From the NCBI GenBank assembly GCA_024641965.1, contig JAHECC010000020.1:1-35690 (forward strand): a DNA stretch of 35,690 nucleotides. The letters run 5' to 3'. This DNA is from Rubrivivax sp. GTDB taxonomy: Bacteria > Pseudomonadota > Gammaproteobacteria > Burkholderiales > Burkholderiaceae_C. Positions 17,286 through 25,340 of this stretch are shown here, piece after piece. The position numbers and the translations under genes were made by a program. Below the pieces are notes generated by a model that did not search any database, had not been told where the DNA came from, and saw nothing but the letters and a program-made list of their open reading frames with translations. The first letter of the stretch is position 1. Each line of letters begins with the position of its first letter.

Positions 17286-18279
17286 TCAGCGCCTTGTCGA
17301 GCAGTTCCTTGCCGCCCGGCACCTTCTCGGCGAAGTTCTTGTACGAGGTCTTCTGGGCCACGCCGCGCCAGGCGTCGAACTCGGCCTCGTTGAGGAACAC
17401 CACCTCGGTCTTGTTGGCCTTGAAGGTCTCGACCAGCTTGTCGTCGAGCTTCTTCGATTCGGCCTCGAAGTAGTCCTCGGCCTTCTTCGACGCGGCCATC
17501 AACGCGTTCTTCTGCGCGTCGTTGAGCTTGTTCCAGCTCTTCATGCTGATCAGCACCGGCTCGTACATGAACCACAACGCGTTGTCGCCGGGCGCCGTCA
17601 GGCACTTCAGCTGCTCGTACAGGCGGAACGAGACGAAGCTGCCCGACGAGGTGTCGGTGGCCGTGGCCACGCCCTGCTGCAGTGCGTTGTAGACCTCGTT
17701 CGAGGGGATCGACACGATCGACGCGCCGGCGCCGGCCCACATCTGCGAGAAGGTGGCGCCGGCCGAGCGGAACTTCTCGCCGGCCGCGTCTTCGGGCTTC
17801 TTCACGCATTTGTTCTTGCCGCCGAAGCCGCCGGCCAGCCAGGCGTCCGCCAGCACCTTGACGCCGCCCTGCTCGATGATGCCCTTGATCTCCTTCAAGA
17901 AGGCCGAGTCGTTGATGCGCCGCGCGTGCGCGTGGCTCTTCACCAGCCCCGGCATCAGCGTCGCGCCGAACTGCGGGTGGAAGCCCGAGGCGTAGTCGAG
18001 CGGGAACGCGCTCATGTCGATCTGGCCGCTGAGCATGGCCTTCCATTGCTCCTGCGCCTTCACCAGGCTCGAGCCCGGGAAGACCTTGATCTCCAGTCCG
18101 ACGTTGGCCGCGCCGACATCGCGCGCGATCATCTGCACCATCTCGTCGCGCACGTCGCCCTTGCCGCCGGGGAACTGGTGCGAGGCTTTCAGCACCACGT
18201 TGTCGGCCCAGGCCGAGGCCAATGGCATGGCGGCAAGCGCCAGTGCGGCGCAGGTCTTCTTCAGGATGTGTTGGGTCAT
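17275..18279 (-). CDS. dctP: TRAP transporter substrate-binding protein (DctP family)
   Basis: This 334-residue protein starts with a Sec signal peptide (MTQHILKKTCAALALAAMPL, cut near ASAWA-DN), so it is periplasmic. The mature part begins VVLKASHQFPGGKGDVRDE and contains GQIDMSAFPLDYASG and the Arg-containing segment FRSAGATFSQMWAGAGAS, all placed as in DctP solute receptors. GGAG lies six bases before ATG 18279; a TTG twelve bases upstream is less likely. Two cysteines (NKCVKK and LKCLTAP) are unusual extras. It delivers its ligand to DctQM encoded next. The ligand cannot be deduced; an organic acid is expected. Confidence 0.92.
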   Translation of the reverse strand: MTQHILKKTCAALALAAMPLASAWADNVVLKASHQFPGGKGDVRDEMVQMIARDVGAANVGLEIKVFPGSSLVKAQEQWKAMLSGQIDMSAFPLDYASGFHPQFGATLMPGLVKSHAHARRINDSAFLKEIKGIIEQGGVKVLADAWLAGGFGGKNKCVKKPEDAAGEKFRSAGATFSQMWAGAGASIVSIPSNEVYNALQQGVATATDTSSGSFVSFRLYEQLKCLTAPGDNALWFMYEPVLISMKSWNKLNDAQKNALMAASKKAEDYFEAESKKLDDKLVETFKANKTEVVFLNEAEFDAWRGVAQKTSYKNFAEKVPGGKELLDKALSVK

Positions 18280-18362
18280 CGTTGTCTCCAATTGGGTGGG
18301 ATGGGCGCATGCCGCGTTCGGCAGGCCAGTGCATCGCCGACTTTAATGACAGACCCGCCGCA

Positions 18363-18392
18363 GGCCCGTCAGTGAATTCCATGACACGGGCC
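18363..18392. promoter_or_regulatory. 7-base inverted repeat upstream of dctP
   Basis: GGCCCGT (18363-18369) and ACGGGCC (18386-18392) are perfect inverted copies separated by 16 bases that include GAATTC near the centre. The element lies between the end of the flavin-reductase gene and dctP on the minus strand. It could be an operator for the TRAP operon or a hairpin ending the upstream transcript; no T-run follows. A TCATTAAAG stretch about 15 bases nearer dctP could serve as a -10 region. Confidence 0.35.
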
Positions 18393-18414
18393 CACCCGCT
18401 GGCGCGATGCCGCA

Positions 18415-19083
18415 CTAGCGGTACACGCCGTCCCAGGGGCCGGGCACCAGTTCGGCCGTGAGGCCATCGTCGCTGGCAATGGGACGGTTCAGGCTGAACA
18501 TCGACTCCGGCGTGACCATGCTGAAGTCCATGTAGCCAAGCCGGGCGATCGGGCGCATCTGGCCGGTCTGCACACGCCCGTCGCTGATGAACGCATCGTC
18601 GATGTAGATGCCCACCACCAGGCCGAAGACCACGGTATAGCCCGGGCTCGACGCGCCCTCCGGCGCGGGCAGCGGCACGGTCCTCCACAGCTTGCATTCG
18701 AAGGCTGCCGGCGATTCGGCGACGCGCGGCGGCTTGACGAAACGCGAATCGGCGGGTGTCAGCCCGGCGAGCGCGAATTCGTCCACGGCGGGCGCCACCG
18801 CGGCCGAGCTCATGTTCATCGCATCGCGAAGATCCCAGGTGGCCAGCGAGCAGGTGAATTCGCCTGACGACTCGACATTGCGCAGGCTGTCCTTGGTACC
18901 GGCCGACGAGAACATCAACATCGGCGGCCGGTCGCTCACCGCATTGAAGAAACTATAGGGTGCCAGATTGCGCACGCCGCGATCGTCGAGCGTGCTGACC
19001 CAGCCGATCGGACGCGGCCCGACCAGGGCCTTGAAAGGGTCATGGCGCAGACCATGGTTTTTGCCGGTGGCGTCGTAGTGCAT
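18415..19083 (-). CDS. Flavin-reductase-like FMN-binding protein
   Basis: This 222-residue protein has the FMN-binding split-barrel fold of the flavin reductase family: HDPFKALVGPRPIGWVST, VRNLAPYSFFNAVSDRPPM with the phosphate-contacting region, and KDSLRNVESSGEFTCS. Members reduce flavin with NAD(P)H for partner monooxygenases or simply bind FMN. No monooxygenase gene is visible in the window, so the partner is unknown. It is transcribed away from the LysR gene, with only 39 bases between the two start codons, so that regulator is a candidate for controlling it. It lies 135 bases before dctP on the same strand. Confidence 0.87.
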   Translation of the reverse strand: MHYDATGKNHGLRHDPFKALVGPRPIGWVSTLDDRGVRNLAPYSFFNAVSDRPPMLMFSSAGTKDSLRNVESSGEFTCSLATWDLRDAMNMSSAAVAPAVDEFALAGLTPADSRFVKPPRVAESPAAFECKLWRTVPLPAPEGASSPGYTVVFGLVVGIYIDDAFISDGRVQTGQMRPIARLGYMDFSMVTPESMFSLNRPIASDDGLTAELVPGPWDGVYR

Positions 19084-19090
19084 GGCCGAA

Positions 19091-19107
19091 GCTTAGTCGA
19101 GTGCAGC
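19091..19107. promoter_or_regulatory. Candidate LysR-type operator (T-N11-A)
   Basis: GCT-N11-AGC (19091-19107) is a dyad with the T-N11-A core typical of LysR-family binding sites, in the 39-base gap between the divergent flavin-reductase and lysR genes. The gap is so short that each promoter must overlap this site or the opposite gene. The arms are only three bases, so chance cannot be excluded. Confidence 0.35.
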
Positions 19108-19122
19108 CGCTACAGTCGCTGC

Positions 19123-20043
19123 ATGGACACCCTGGCGGGTTTGCAACTCTTCATCCGCGTGGTCGAGACCGGCAGCTTCAGCAAGGCCTCGGCCGATCTG
19201 GGCATCACACAGCCGACTGCGACCAAGCATGTGGCCGCGCTGGAAAAACGCCTGGGCGCGCGGCTGTTCCACCGCAGCACCCGCGGTGTCACGCCCACCG
19301 AAGTCGGTACGGCCTACTACCACAAGGCGAAGGCCATCGCACGCGAACTGGAGGACGCCGACAACCTGGCCGCGCTGATGCAGTCGCGCGTGCAGGGCAC
19401 CTTGCGCATCAGCACCTCGGTGGCCTTCGGCCGGCGCGTGATGACGCCGCTGGTGCTGCGCTTCATGCAGCAGCACCCCGGGCTGCAGATCGACCTGAGC
19501 TTCGACGACCGCTACGTCAATCTGGTCGAACAAGGCGTCGATCTGGCGGTGCGCATGGGCCGGCTGGCCGATTCATCGCTGGGCGCGCGCTACCTGGGCC
19601 TGAACCCGTGGGTGCTGGTGGCTTCGGCCGCCTACCTGGCGCGTCGCGGCAGGCCCGACACGCCCGCGGCGCTGGCCGATCACGATGCGCTGATCTACAG
19701 CAGCGTGCAGGGCGATGAGCGCTGGCATTTCAGCGGCGCCGACGGCCGCAGCCTGCAGGTGCCGGTGAAGGGCCCGCTGCGCAGCAACAACCTGTCGGCA
19801 TTGCTGGCCGCCGCGCGCGCGGGACTCGGTCTGGCCGCGCTGCCGAACTACGTGGCGCAGGCCTCGGTGCGCAACGGCGCGGTCGTGCCGCTGCTCGAGC
19901 AATGGTCACTGCCCTCGCAGGAGATCCACGCCGTGTTCAGCTCACCGCGGCTGGTGCCGACCAAGGTGAGCGGATTCGTCGACTTCCTGCAGCACCAGTT
20001 CGACGGCGATTGGTGGGCGGCCGACGCTACCATCGTCGAATGA
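19123..20043 (+). CDS. LysR-family transcriptional regulator
   Basis: This 306-residue protein has an N-terminal winged helix-turn-helix (residues 3-62: FIRVVETGSFSKASADLGI, TQPTATKHVAALEKRLGARLF, RGVTPTEVG) and a LysR substrate-binding domain from about residue 90 (GTLRISTSVAFGRRVM). It most resembles the CrgA/PA2206-type group common in Burkholderiales. No ribosome site is visible before ATG 19123. It is divergent from the flavin-reductase gene and overlaps the RraA-like gene downstream by four bases, so it may control both directions. The effector is unknown; the TRAP ligand or an RraA-type substrate would be a natural guess. Confidence 0.92.
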   Translation: MDTLAGLQLFIRVVETGSFSKASADLGITQPTATKHVAALEKRLGARLFHRSTRGVTPTEVGTAYYHKAKAIARELEDADNLAALMQSRVQGTLRISTSVAFGRRVMTPLVLRFMQQHPGLQIDLSFDDRYVNLVEQGVDLAVRMGRLADSSLGARYLGLNPWVLVASAAYLARRGRPDTPAALADHDALIYSSVQGDERWHFSGADGRSLQVPVKGPLRSNNLSALLAAARAGLGLAALPNYVAQASVRNGAVVPLLEQWSLPSQEIHAVFSSPRLVPTKVSGFVDFLQHQFDGDWWAADATIVE

Positions 20044-20708
20044 ACACACCCAGCACCCGCGCCCTGCCGCTGATCGAACGTCTGTCGGCCTGCTACACCG
20101 GCGCCGTGCACGACGTTCTGCGCGCCATGGGCCACGAACGCATCGTGCTGCCGCCCGAGATCAAGGCGCTGCAACCGGGACAGAAACTGGCCGGCCCGGT
20201 GTGGACCGTGGCCGGACACATCGACCGCAGCAAGAGCCGGCACGACTGCCTGCTCGGCTGGTGCACGCTGCTGGCCAAGGCGCCGGCGGGGCATGTGATC
20301 GTCTGCCAGCCGCACAACCACGAGGTCGCGCTGATGGGCGAGCTGTCGGCGCAGACGCTGGCTGCGCGTGGTGTGCTCGGCTACGTGGTGGATGGCGGCT
20401 CGCGCGACACCGAGCATGTGCTGGCGCAAGGCTTCCCGGTGTTCTGCTCGTTCCTGACGCCCTCGGACATCGTCGCACGCTGGATCCCGCAGGCCTACGG
20501 CGAGCCGGTGGACATCGGCGGTGTCACCATCCGCACCGGCGACTGGCTGCTCGGCGACCGCGATGGCGTGGTCATCATCCCGGCCGAGATTGCCGAAGAG
20601 GCGGTGACCAAGACCGAGGAAGTCGTCGCCACCGAAAGCGACATGCGCCGCGCGCTGGTGTCGGGCATGGACCCGGTCGAGGCGTACCTGAAATTCGGCA
20701 AATTCTGA
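20040..20708 (+). CDS. RraA-like / HMG-aldolase family protein
   Basis: This 222-residue protein belongs to the RraA/4-hydroxy-4-methyl-2-oxoglutarate aldolase fold. VVDGGSRDTEHV holds Arg122 and Asp123, the Arg-Asp pair that binds pyruvate and metal in the Pseudomonas HMG/CHA aldolase. GDRDGVVIIP near residue 175 is the second family signature. Intact Arg-Asp favours a class II pyruvate aldolase or related lyase over the RNase-E inhibitor RraA. Such aldolases act late in protocatechuate or gallate 4,5-cleavage. The start ATG overlaps the lysR stop (ATGA), so the regulator and enzyme are coupled. The other enzymes of an aromatic pathway are not in the window. Confidence 0.82.
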   Translation: MNTPSTRALPLIERLSACYTGAVHDVLRAMGHERIVLPPEIKALQPGQKLAGPVWTVAGHIDRSKSRHDCLLGWCTLLAKAPAGHVIVCQPHNHEVALMGELSAQTLAARGVLGYVVDGGSRDTEHVLAQGFPVFCSFLTPSDIVARWIPQAYGEPVDIGGVTIRTGDWLLGDRDGVVIIPAEIAEEAVTKTEEVVATESDMRRALVSGMDPVEAYLKFGKF

Positions 20709-20725
20709 GCAGGACCTGTCGACGT

Positions 20726-21382
20726 ATGAAGCTCGCGATCCTGCCGGTCACGCCGTTTCAGCAGAACTGCTCGCTCATCATCTGCCCCGAGACGAAGCGC
20801 GCGGCCTTCGTCGACCCCGGTGGCGAGGTCGACCGGCTGTTCGAGGCGCTGAAGGAATCCGGCGCGACGCTGGAGAAGATCCTGGTTACGCACGGTCACA
20901 TCGACCATTGTGGCGGTGTGGCCGAGATGGCTGAACGTGCCGGCGTGCCGATCGAAGGACCGCACCGCGACGACGCCTTCTGGATCGACCAGCTCGACGA
21001 GCAGGGGCACATGTTTGGCGTGAATGGCGCGCGCGGTTTCACGCCGGACCGCTGGCTGGCCGGCGGTGACAGCGCGACGGTCGGCAACATCGCCTTCGAG
21101 GTGCGCCACTGCCCCGGCCACACGCCCGGCCACGTAATCTTCGCCAACACCGAGCTCGGCATCGCCTTCGTTGGCGACGTGCTGTTCCAGGGCTCGATCG
21201 GCCGCACCGACTTTCCGCGCGGCGACCATGCCACGCTGATCCGATCGATCACGCAACAGCTGTGGCCGCTGGGCGACGACATCCAGTTCGTGCCCGGCCA
21301 TGGACCGATGTCCACATTTGGCGACGAGCGGCGCAGCAATGCCTTCGTCAGCGACGCGGCGCTGGGTCGCGCCGGCGAATAA
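20726..21382 (+). CDS. Glyoxalase-II-like metallo-beta-lactamase hydrolase (YcbL type)
   Basis: This 218-residue protein carries THGHIDHCGG (His56, His58, Asp60, His61), HCPGHTPGHV, GDVLFQGSIGRTD and VPGHGPMSTFGDE, matching the short glyoxalase-II-like hydrolases such as YcbL, which lack the long C-terminal helical domain of GloB. These proteins hydrolyse thioesters such as S-lactoylglutathione. It lies 17 bases after the RraA-like gene and is probably co-transcribed with it. Together with gloA (6340-6738) the window can encode both glyoxalase steps, though the genes are far apart. Confidence 0.88.
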   Translation: MKLAILPVTPFQQNCSLIICPETKRAAFVDPGGEVDRLFEALKESGATLEKILVTHGHIDHCGGVAEMAERAGVPIEGPHRDDAFWIDQLDEQGHMFGVNGARGFTPDRWLAGGDSATVGNIAFEVRHCPGHTPGHVIFANTELGIAFVGDVLFQGSIGRTDFPRGDHATLIRSITQQLWPLGDDIQFVPGHGPMSTFGDERRSNAFVSDAALGRAGE

Positions 21383-21575
21383 CTCGGGCCGGGCCATTGG
21401 CGACCGCCCGGATGGTGGCGGCACCCAAAATATGCAACATTTGCCACTGGCAAGCTCCTCAGCGCGCCTGCCGGTCGCCTGCTGCGGCTGATGCGGCGGG
21501 CACTTCAAACAACAACGTCGGGATAGCCGGACTTGCGACCATCGCGGTAGTGGTCCACGAGGCGAAAAACAGTCG
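21383..21575 (+). promoter_or_regulatory. Leader and promoter region of the cyclase-oxygenase cluster
   Basis: This is the longest gene-free stretch (193 bases) and is locally AT-richer around 21425-21445. It holds the dyad TTGCC-ACT-GGCAA (21441-21453), a possible operator. No clear -35/-10 pair or rho-independent terminator for the preceding gene was found. The ribosome site in front of the cyclase (GAGG at 21559-21562) is weak and far from ATG 21576, so initiation may be inefficient. Confidence 0.4.
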
Positions 21576-24500
21576 ATGCACTGCCGTCATTGCCAGCGGG
21601 TCAATCGCGAAGATGCGCGCTATTGCGCGGGCTGTGGTGGCGCGCTCGGTCTGCGCTGTGCTGTCTGCCAAAAGGACAATGCCGTTGACGCCGGCTTCTG
21701 CGACGGCTGCGGCGCGGCCCTGCCCGGCCCTGCGCAGTCCACCGATGCGCAGAGGGCGCCCCAGGGCTACACACCGGCGCACCTGGCACAGAAGATCCTG
21801 ACCCTGCGCTCTGCGCTGGAAGGCGAGCGCAAGCAGGTCACGGTGCTGTTCTGCGACATCGCCAATTCCACCGCGCTGGCGCAGCGCCTGGGCGCCGAGG
21901 CGATGCATCGCCTGCTGAACCAGTTCTTCGAGCTGGCGCTGCAGGAAGTGCACCGCGTCGAAGGCACCGTCAACCAGTTCCTCGGCGACGGCTTCATGGC
22001 ACTGTTCGGCGCACCGCTGGCGCACGAAGACCATGTCAGGCGCGCCTTGATGGCCGCGCTCGGCATCCGGACCCGGCTGGCCGAGGCCGCCGCCGGCGAC
22101 AACGCCGCATTCGCGCAGATCAGCCTGCGCATGGGCTTGAACAGCGGCGCCGTGGTGGTCGGCAAGATCGGCGACAACCTGCGCATGGACTACACGGCCG
22201 TGGGCAACACCACCAACCTGGCGGCGCGCCTGCAGAGCCTGGCGCAACCGGGGCGCATCTGCGTCAGCGACGCGGTGCAGGCCGTCGGGCAACGCCACTT
22301 CGACTTCGTATCGATCGGCCGGCACGCACTGAAGGGCATCGCCGAACCGGTATCGGTGTTCGAGCTGACACGCGCGCACTCGCGCGCCGACGACGACGCA
22401 CAGGGCGAGCGCCTGGGCATCGGCTCGGACCTGGTCGGACGCGACGAGGAGATCGCGACCCTGCACGCCTTCATTGCGCGGCTGCACGAAGGCCAGGGCG
22501 GCGTGCTGATCCTCAGCGGCGAGCCGGGCACTGGCAAGTCGCGACTGGTTGCCGAGACGCGGCGCCACAGCGGCGGCTCGGACCTGCAGTGGCTCGAAGG
22601 TCGCGCGGTGTCCTTCGGGCGCAGCCTGAGCTACTGGCCCTTCATCGAAGTGCTGCGCGAATGCTTCGGCATCGAGGACGACGACGGCGAGGACCTCATC
22701 TGGCGCAAGCTGCAACAGGGCCTGGAGCGCATCGTCGGCGAGCGCGCCGGCGAGATGCTGCCCTACATCGCCACGGTGCTGAAGCTGCGCCTGCCGCCCG
22801 AACACGAAGAGCGACTGAAATACCTGGACAGCCAGGGCGTCGGCCGGCAGGTGTTCCTTTGCATGCGCCAATTGTTCGAGCAACTGGCGAGCCGGCAGCC
22901 GGTGCTGCTGTTGCTGGAAGACTGGCACTGGGCCGACAAGTCGTCGATCCAGTTGGCCGAACACCTGCTGCCACTGACGGCCAGCACCTCGCTGCTGATG
23001 CTGTTTGCCTCGCGGCCCGAACCCCAGGCCAATACAGAGGCCATTCGCCTGGCGCTGGCCGCGGGGCCGGCGATGGGCAGGCTGCACGAGATCGCGCTGA
23101 CGCCGCTGTCCGAAGTGCACAGCCGCACGCTGATCGACAACCTGGTCGGCGCGTCGGGGCTGCCCGACGCGCTGGGCCAGCAGATCCTGCGTCGCACCGA
23201 AGGCAACCCCTTCTTCATCGAGGAGGTGGTCCGATCGCTGTTGACCGACGGTGTGCTCGCGCGCGATGAACGCAGCGGCTCGCTGCGGCTGGTCAAGCAG
23301 GTCGACCAGATCCATCTGCCGGAGACCATCCAGGGCCTGATCCTGGCGCGCATCGATCGGCTCGACGACGAAGTCAAGCAGGTGCTGAAGCTGGCCTCGG
23401 TCATCGGCCGCAGTTTCTTCAACCGCGTGCTGGAAGCCATCAGCGACGCGCAACGCGACCTGAAAGCCAGCCTGGACGAACTCGAGCACGCCGAGCTGGT
23501 GCGCCAGCGCCAGGTGACACCCGAGCTGGAGTACATCTTCAAGCACGCACTGGTGCAGGAGGCGGCCTACGGCAGCATCCTGGCCGAGAGCCGGCGCGGC
23601 GTCCATCGCCAGGTGGCGCGGGCCATCGAGAGCCTGTTCAGCGACCGGCTCGAGGAATTCACCACGCTGCTGGCCTACCACTACACGCTCGCCGAGGAAT
23701 GGGACAAGGCGCAGGAATATCTGTTCAAGGCCGGCGACCAGGCCGGCCGCATGGCCGCCGACACCGAAGCGCTGGAGCATTTCAGCCAGGCCGAAGCGGC
23801 CTATTCGAAGGCCTTCGGCGACCAGCTCGGCGGCGTGCAACGCGCCGCGCTGGCACGCAAGACCGGCACCGCACTGTTCGGCACCGGGCAGTACGAGCGC
23901 GGGCACGAACAGATGCGCCGCGCGCTGTCGCAACTCGGCATTCACTACCCGACGAGCGCCTGGGGCGTGCGCGGTGCCTTCGTCAAGCACCTGGCATCGC
24001 ATGCCTGGCGCCGCACGCGCAACCGTTTCGGCCGGCCGGTGCGGCGCGTCATGGATGTCGACGCGGCCGTCGAGATCTCGACCATCTGCCACTTCATGGC
24101 CTGGATGGACTACTTCCTCGACAAGGAGCGCATCCTGCTCGACAGTGTGCTCGAACTGCGCGTGGGCGAGACCAGCAGCCACGCGCTGGCCGAGGCGCGC
24201 GGCCTGAGCAGCCTGGGTTTCGGCTTCATGACCTTCGGCCTGCGCGGTCTGGCACGCCGCTACCACCTGCGCGCCAATGCGGTGGCGCAGCACTCGAACG
24301 ACCGGTCGGCCATCGCCTTTGCGATCTTCGCGCTGGGCTTCCTGGACTTCTTCGAAGGGCAATGGGACGAGGCCGAATCGCGGCTGGCCAAGGCCGCCGA
24401 GCTGTACCGCGAAACCGGCGACATCCACCGCTGGGGCGGCGCGGCGCTGATGCGGACCTTCGTGCTGCACTTTCGCGGCGACTTGAATTCGTGCCATGCG

Positions 24501-25340
24501 ATCGGCACCGAGCTGGTGCGCGCCGGCCAGGACGCAGCCGACCCGCAACTGGCCAGCTGGGGCTACCAGGCGCTGGGCTACCAGGGCCTGGCGCGCGGCC
24601 CGCTGGACGAGGTGGCGGCCAGCCTGGACCAGGGCCGGGAGCTGGCCGACAAGATCCACGCCTGGGACAACCTGCTGTACCTGAAATCGCTGCTGTGCAA
24701 GTGTCGGGTGCTGCAAGGCCGGCTCGACCTGGCGCTGGCCCAGGCCACCGAGGCGCTGGACATCATCCACGCGCAGAACTTCCGCATCGGCTTCGACCGT
24801 ATCGAGGTGTTCACCGCAGTCGCCACCGTCCGCGTCGCGCTGGCCGAAAGCCGGGCCGGCGAGGGCGATGCGACCGCGGCGCAGCGCGAAGCCCTGCGTG
24901 CCTGCCGCGCCGCGCTGCGCATTGCGCGGTCCCTGCCCTTGTGGCTGCCGCAGTCGCTGCGCCTGCAGGGCACGGCCTGCTGGCTGGGCGGCGACCGGGC
25001 CGGCGCGCACAAGGCCTGGCAGGAAAGCATCGATTGCGCCGAGCAGTCGTCTTTCCCGATCGAGCGTGCACTGACCTGGATGGAGATCGCCCGTCGCGGC
25101 AACGACAGCGCATCGCTCGACAAGGCCGTCCCGCTGTTTCGTCAGGCCGGTGCCAAGGTGCACCTGGCCAGCGCGCTGCACCTGCATGCGCAACTGCTGG
25201 CCGCCGCGGGCGCCGACGCCGTCGAATTGCGACAGGCCTTTGCCGTGGCCGTGGACGCGCTGGAAGAAGCGCATGTCGATCAGGAGCTGGCGTCGGCACG
25301 GCAGGCGCTGGCGCAATGGCAAGCCGCGGCACCGGCATGA
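21576..25340 (+). CDS. Soluble-adenylyl-cyclase-like protein: zinc ribbons, class III cyclase, AAA ATPase, TPR
   Basis: This 1254-residue protein starts with two zinc ribbons (Cys3, 6, 17, 20 and Cys28, 31, 42, 45). A class III cyclase domain follows (about 85-250) with metal ligands Asp94 (FCDIANST) and Asp138 (FLGDGFMALFGAP) and transition-state Asn214/Arg218 (NTTNLAARLQ). Thr207 replaces the base-binding Asp, as in class IIIb. Gln134 stands where the base-binding Lys is expected, so the product (cAMP or other) is uncertain. An ATPase has Walker A GEPGTGKS (Lys321) and Walker B LLLLEDWHWAD near 445. The C-terminal 600 residues are TPR-like helices. The arrangement resembles mammalian soluble adenylyl cyclase. 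Its stop overlaps the start of the catalase-like gene, so it is coupled to the oxygenase genes it may sense for or control. Confidence 0.9.
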   Translation: MHCRHCQRVNREDARYCAGCGGALGLRCAVCQKDNAVDAGFCDGCGAALPGPAQSTDAQRAPQGYTPAHLAQKILTLRSALEGERKQVTVLFCDIANSTALAQRLGAEAMHRLLNQFFELALQEVHRVEGTVNQFLGDGFMALFGAPLAHEDHVRRALMAALGIRTRLAEAAAGDNAAFAQISLRMGLNSGAVVVGKIGDNLRMDYTAVGNTTNLAARLQSLAQPGRICVSDAVQAVGQRHFDFVSIGRHALKGIAEPVSVFELTRAHSRADDDAQGERLGIGSDLVGRDEEIATLHAFIARLHEGQGGVLILSGEPGTGKSRLVAETRRHSGGSDLQWLEGRAVSFGRSLSYWPFIEVLRECFGIEDDDGEDLIWRKLQQGLERIVGERAGEMLPYIATVLKLRLPPEHEERLKYLDSQGVGRQVFLCMRQLFEQLASRQPVLLLLEDWHWADKSSIQLAEHLLPLTASTSLLMLFASRPEPQANTEAIRLALAAGPAMGRLHEIALTPLSEVHSRTLIDNLVGASGLPDALGQQILRRTEGNPFFIEEVVRSLLTDGVLARDERSGSLRLVKQVDQIHLPETIQGLILARIDRLDDEVKQVLKLASVIGRSFFNRVLEAISDAQRDLKASLDELEHAELVRQRQVTPELEYIFKHALVQEAAYGSILAESRRGVHRQVARAIESLFSDRLEEFTTLLAYHYTLAEEWDKAQEYLFKAGDQAGRMAADTEALEHFSQAEAAYSKAFGDQLGGVQRAALARKTGTALFGTGQYERGHEQMRRALSQLGIHYPTSAWGVRGAFVKHLASHAWRRTRNRFGRPVRRVMDVDAAVEISTICHFMAWMDYFLDKERILLDSVLELRVGETSSHALAEARGLSSLGFGFMTFGLRGLARRYHLRANAVAQHSNDRSAIAFAIFALGFLDFFEGQWDEAESRLAKAAELYRETGDIHRWGGAALMRTFVLHFRGDLNSCHAIGTELVRAGQDAADPQLASWGYQALGYQGLARGPLDEVAASLDQGRELADKIHAWDNLLYLKSLLCKCRVLQGRLDLALAQATEALDIIHAQNFRIGFDRIEVFTAVATVRVALAESRAGEGDATAAQREALRACRAALRIARSLPLWLPQSLRLQGTACWLGGDRAGAHKAWQESIDCAEQSSFPIERALTWMEIARRGNDSASLDKAVPLFRQAGAKVHLASALHLHAQLLAAAGADAVELRQAFAVAVDALEEAHVDQELASARQALAQWQAAAPA

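Noticed and set aside
21459-25322. A 1287-codon open frame on the minus strand opposite the cyclase gene
   Set aside because: It arises from GC-rich codon use of the sense gene. Its translation is low-complexity (rich in Gln, Arg, His, Ala, Gly) with no domain, while the plus strand encodes clear zinc-ribbon, cyclase and ATPase motifs.
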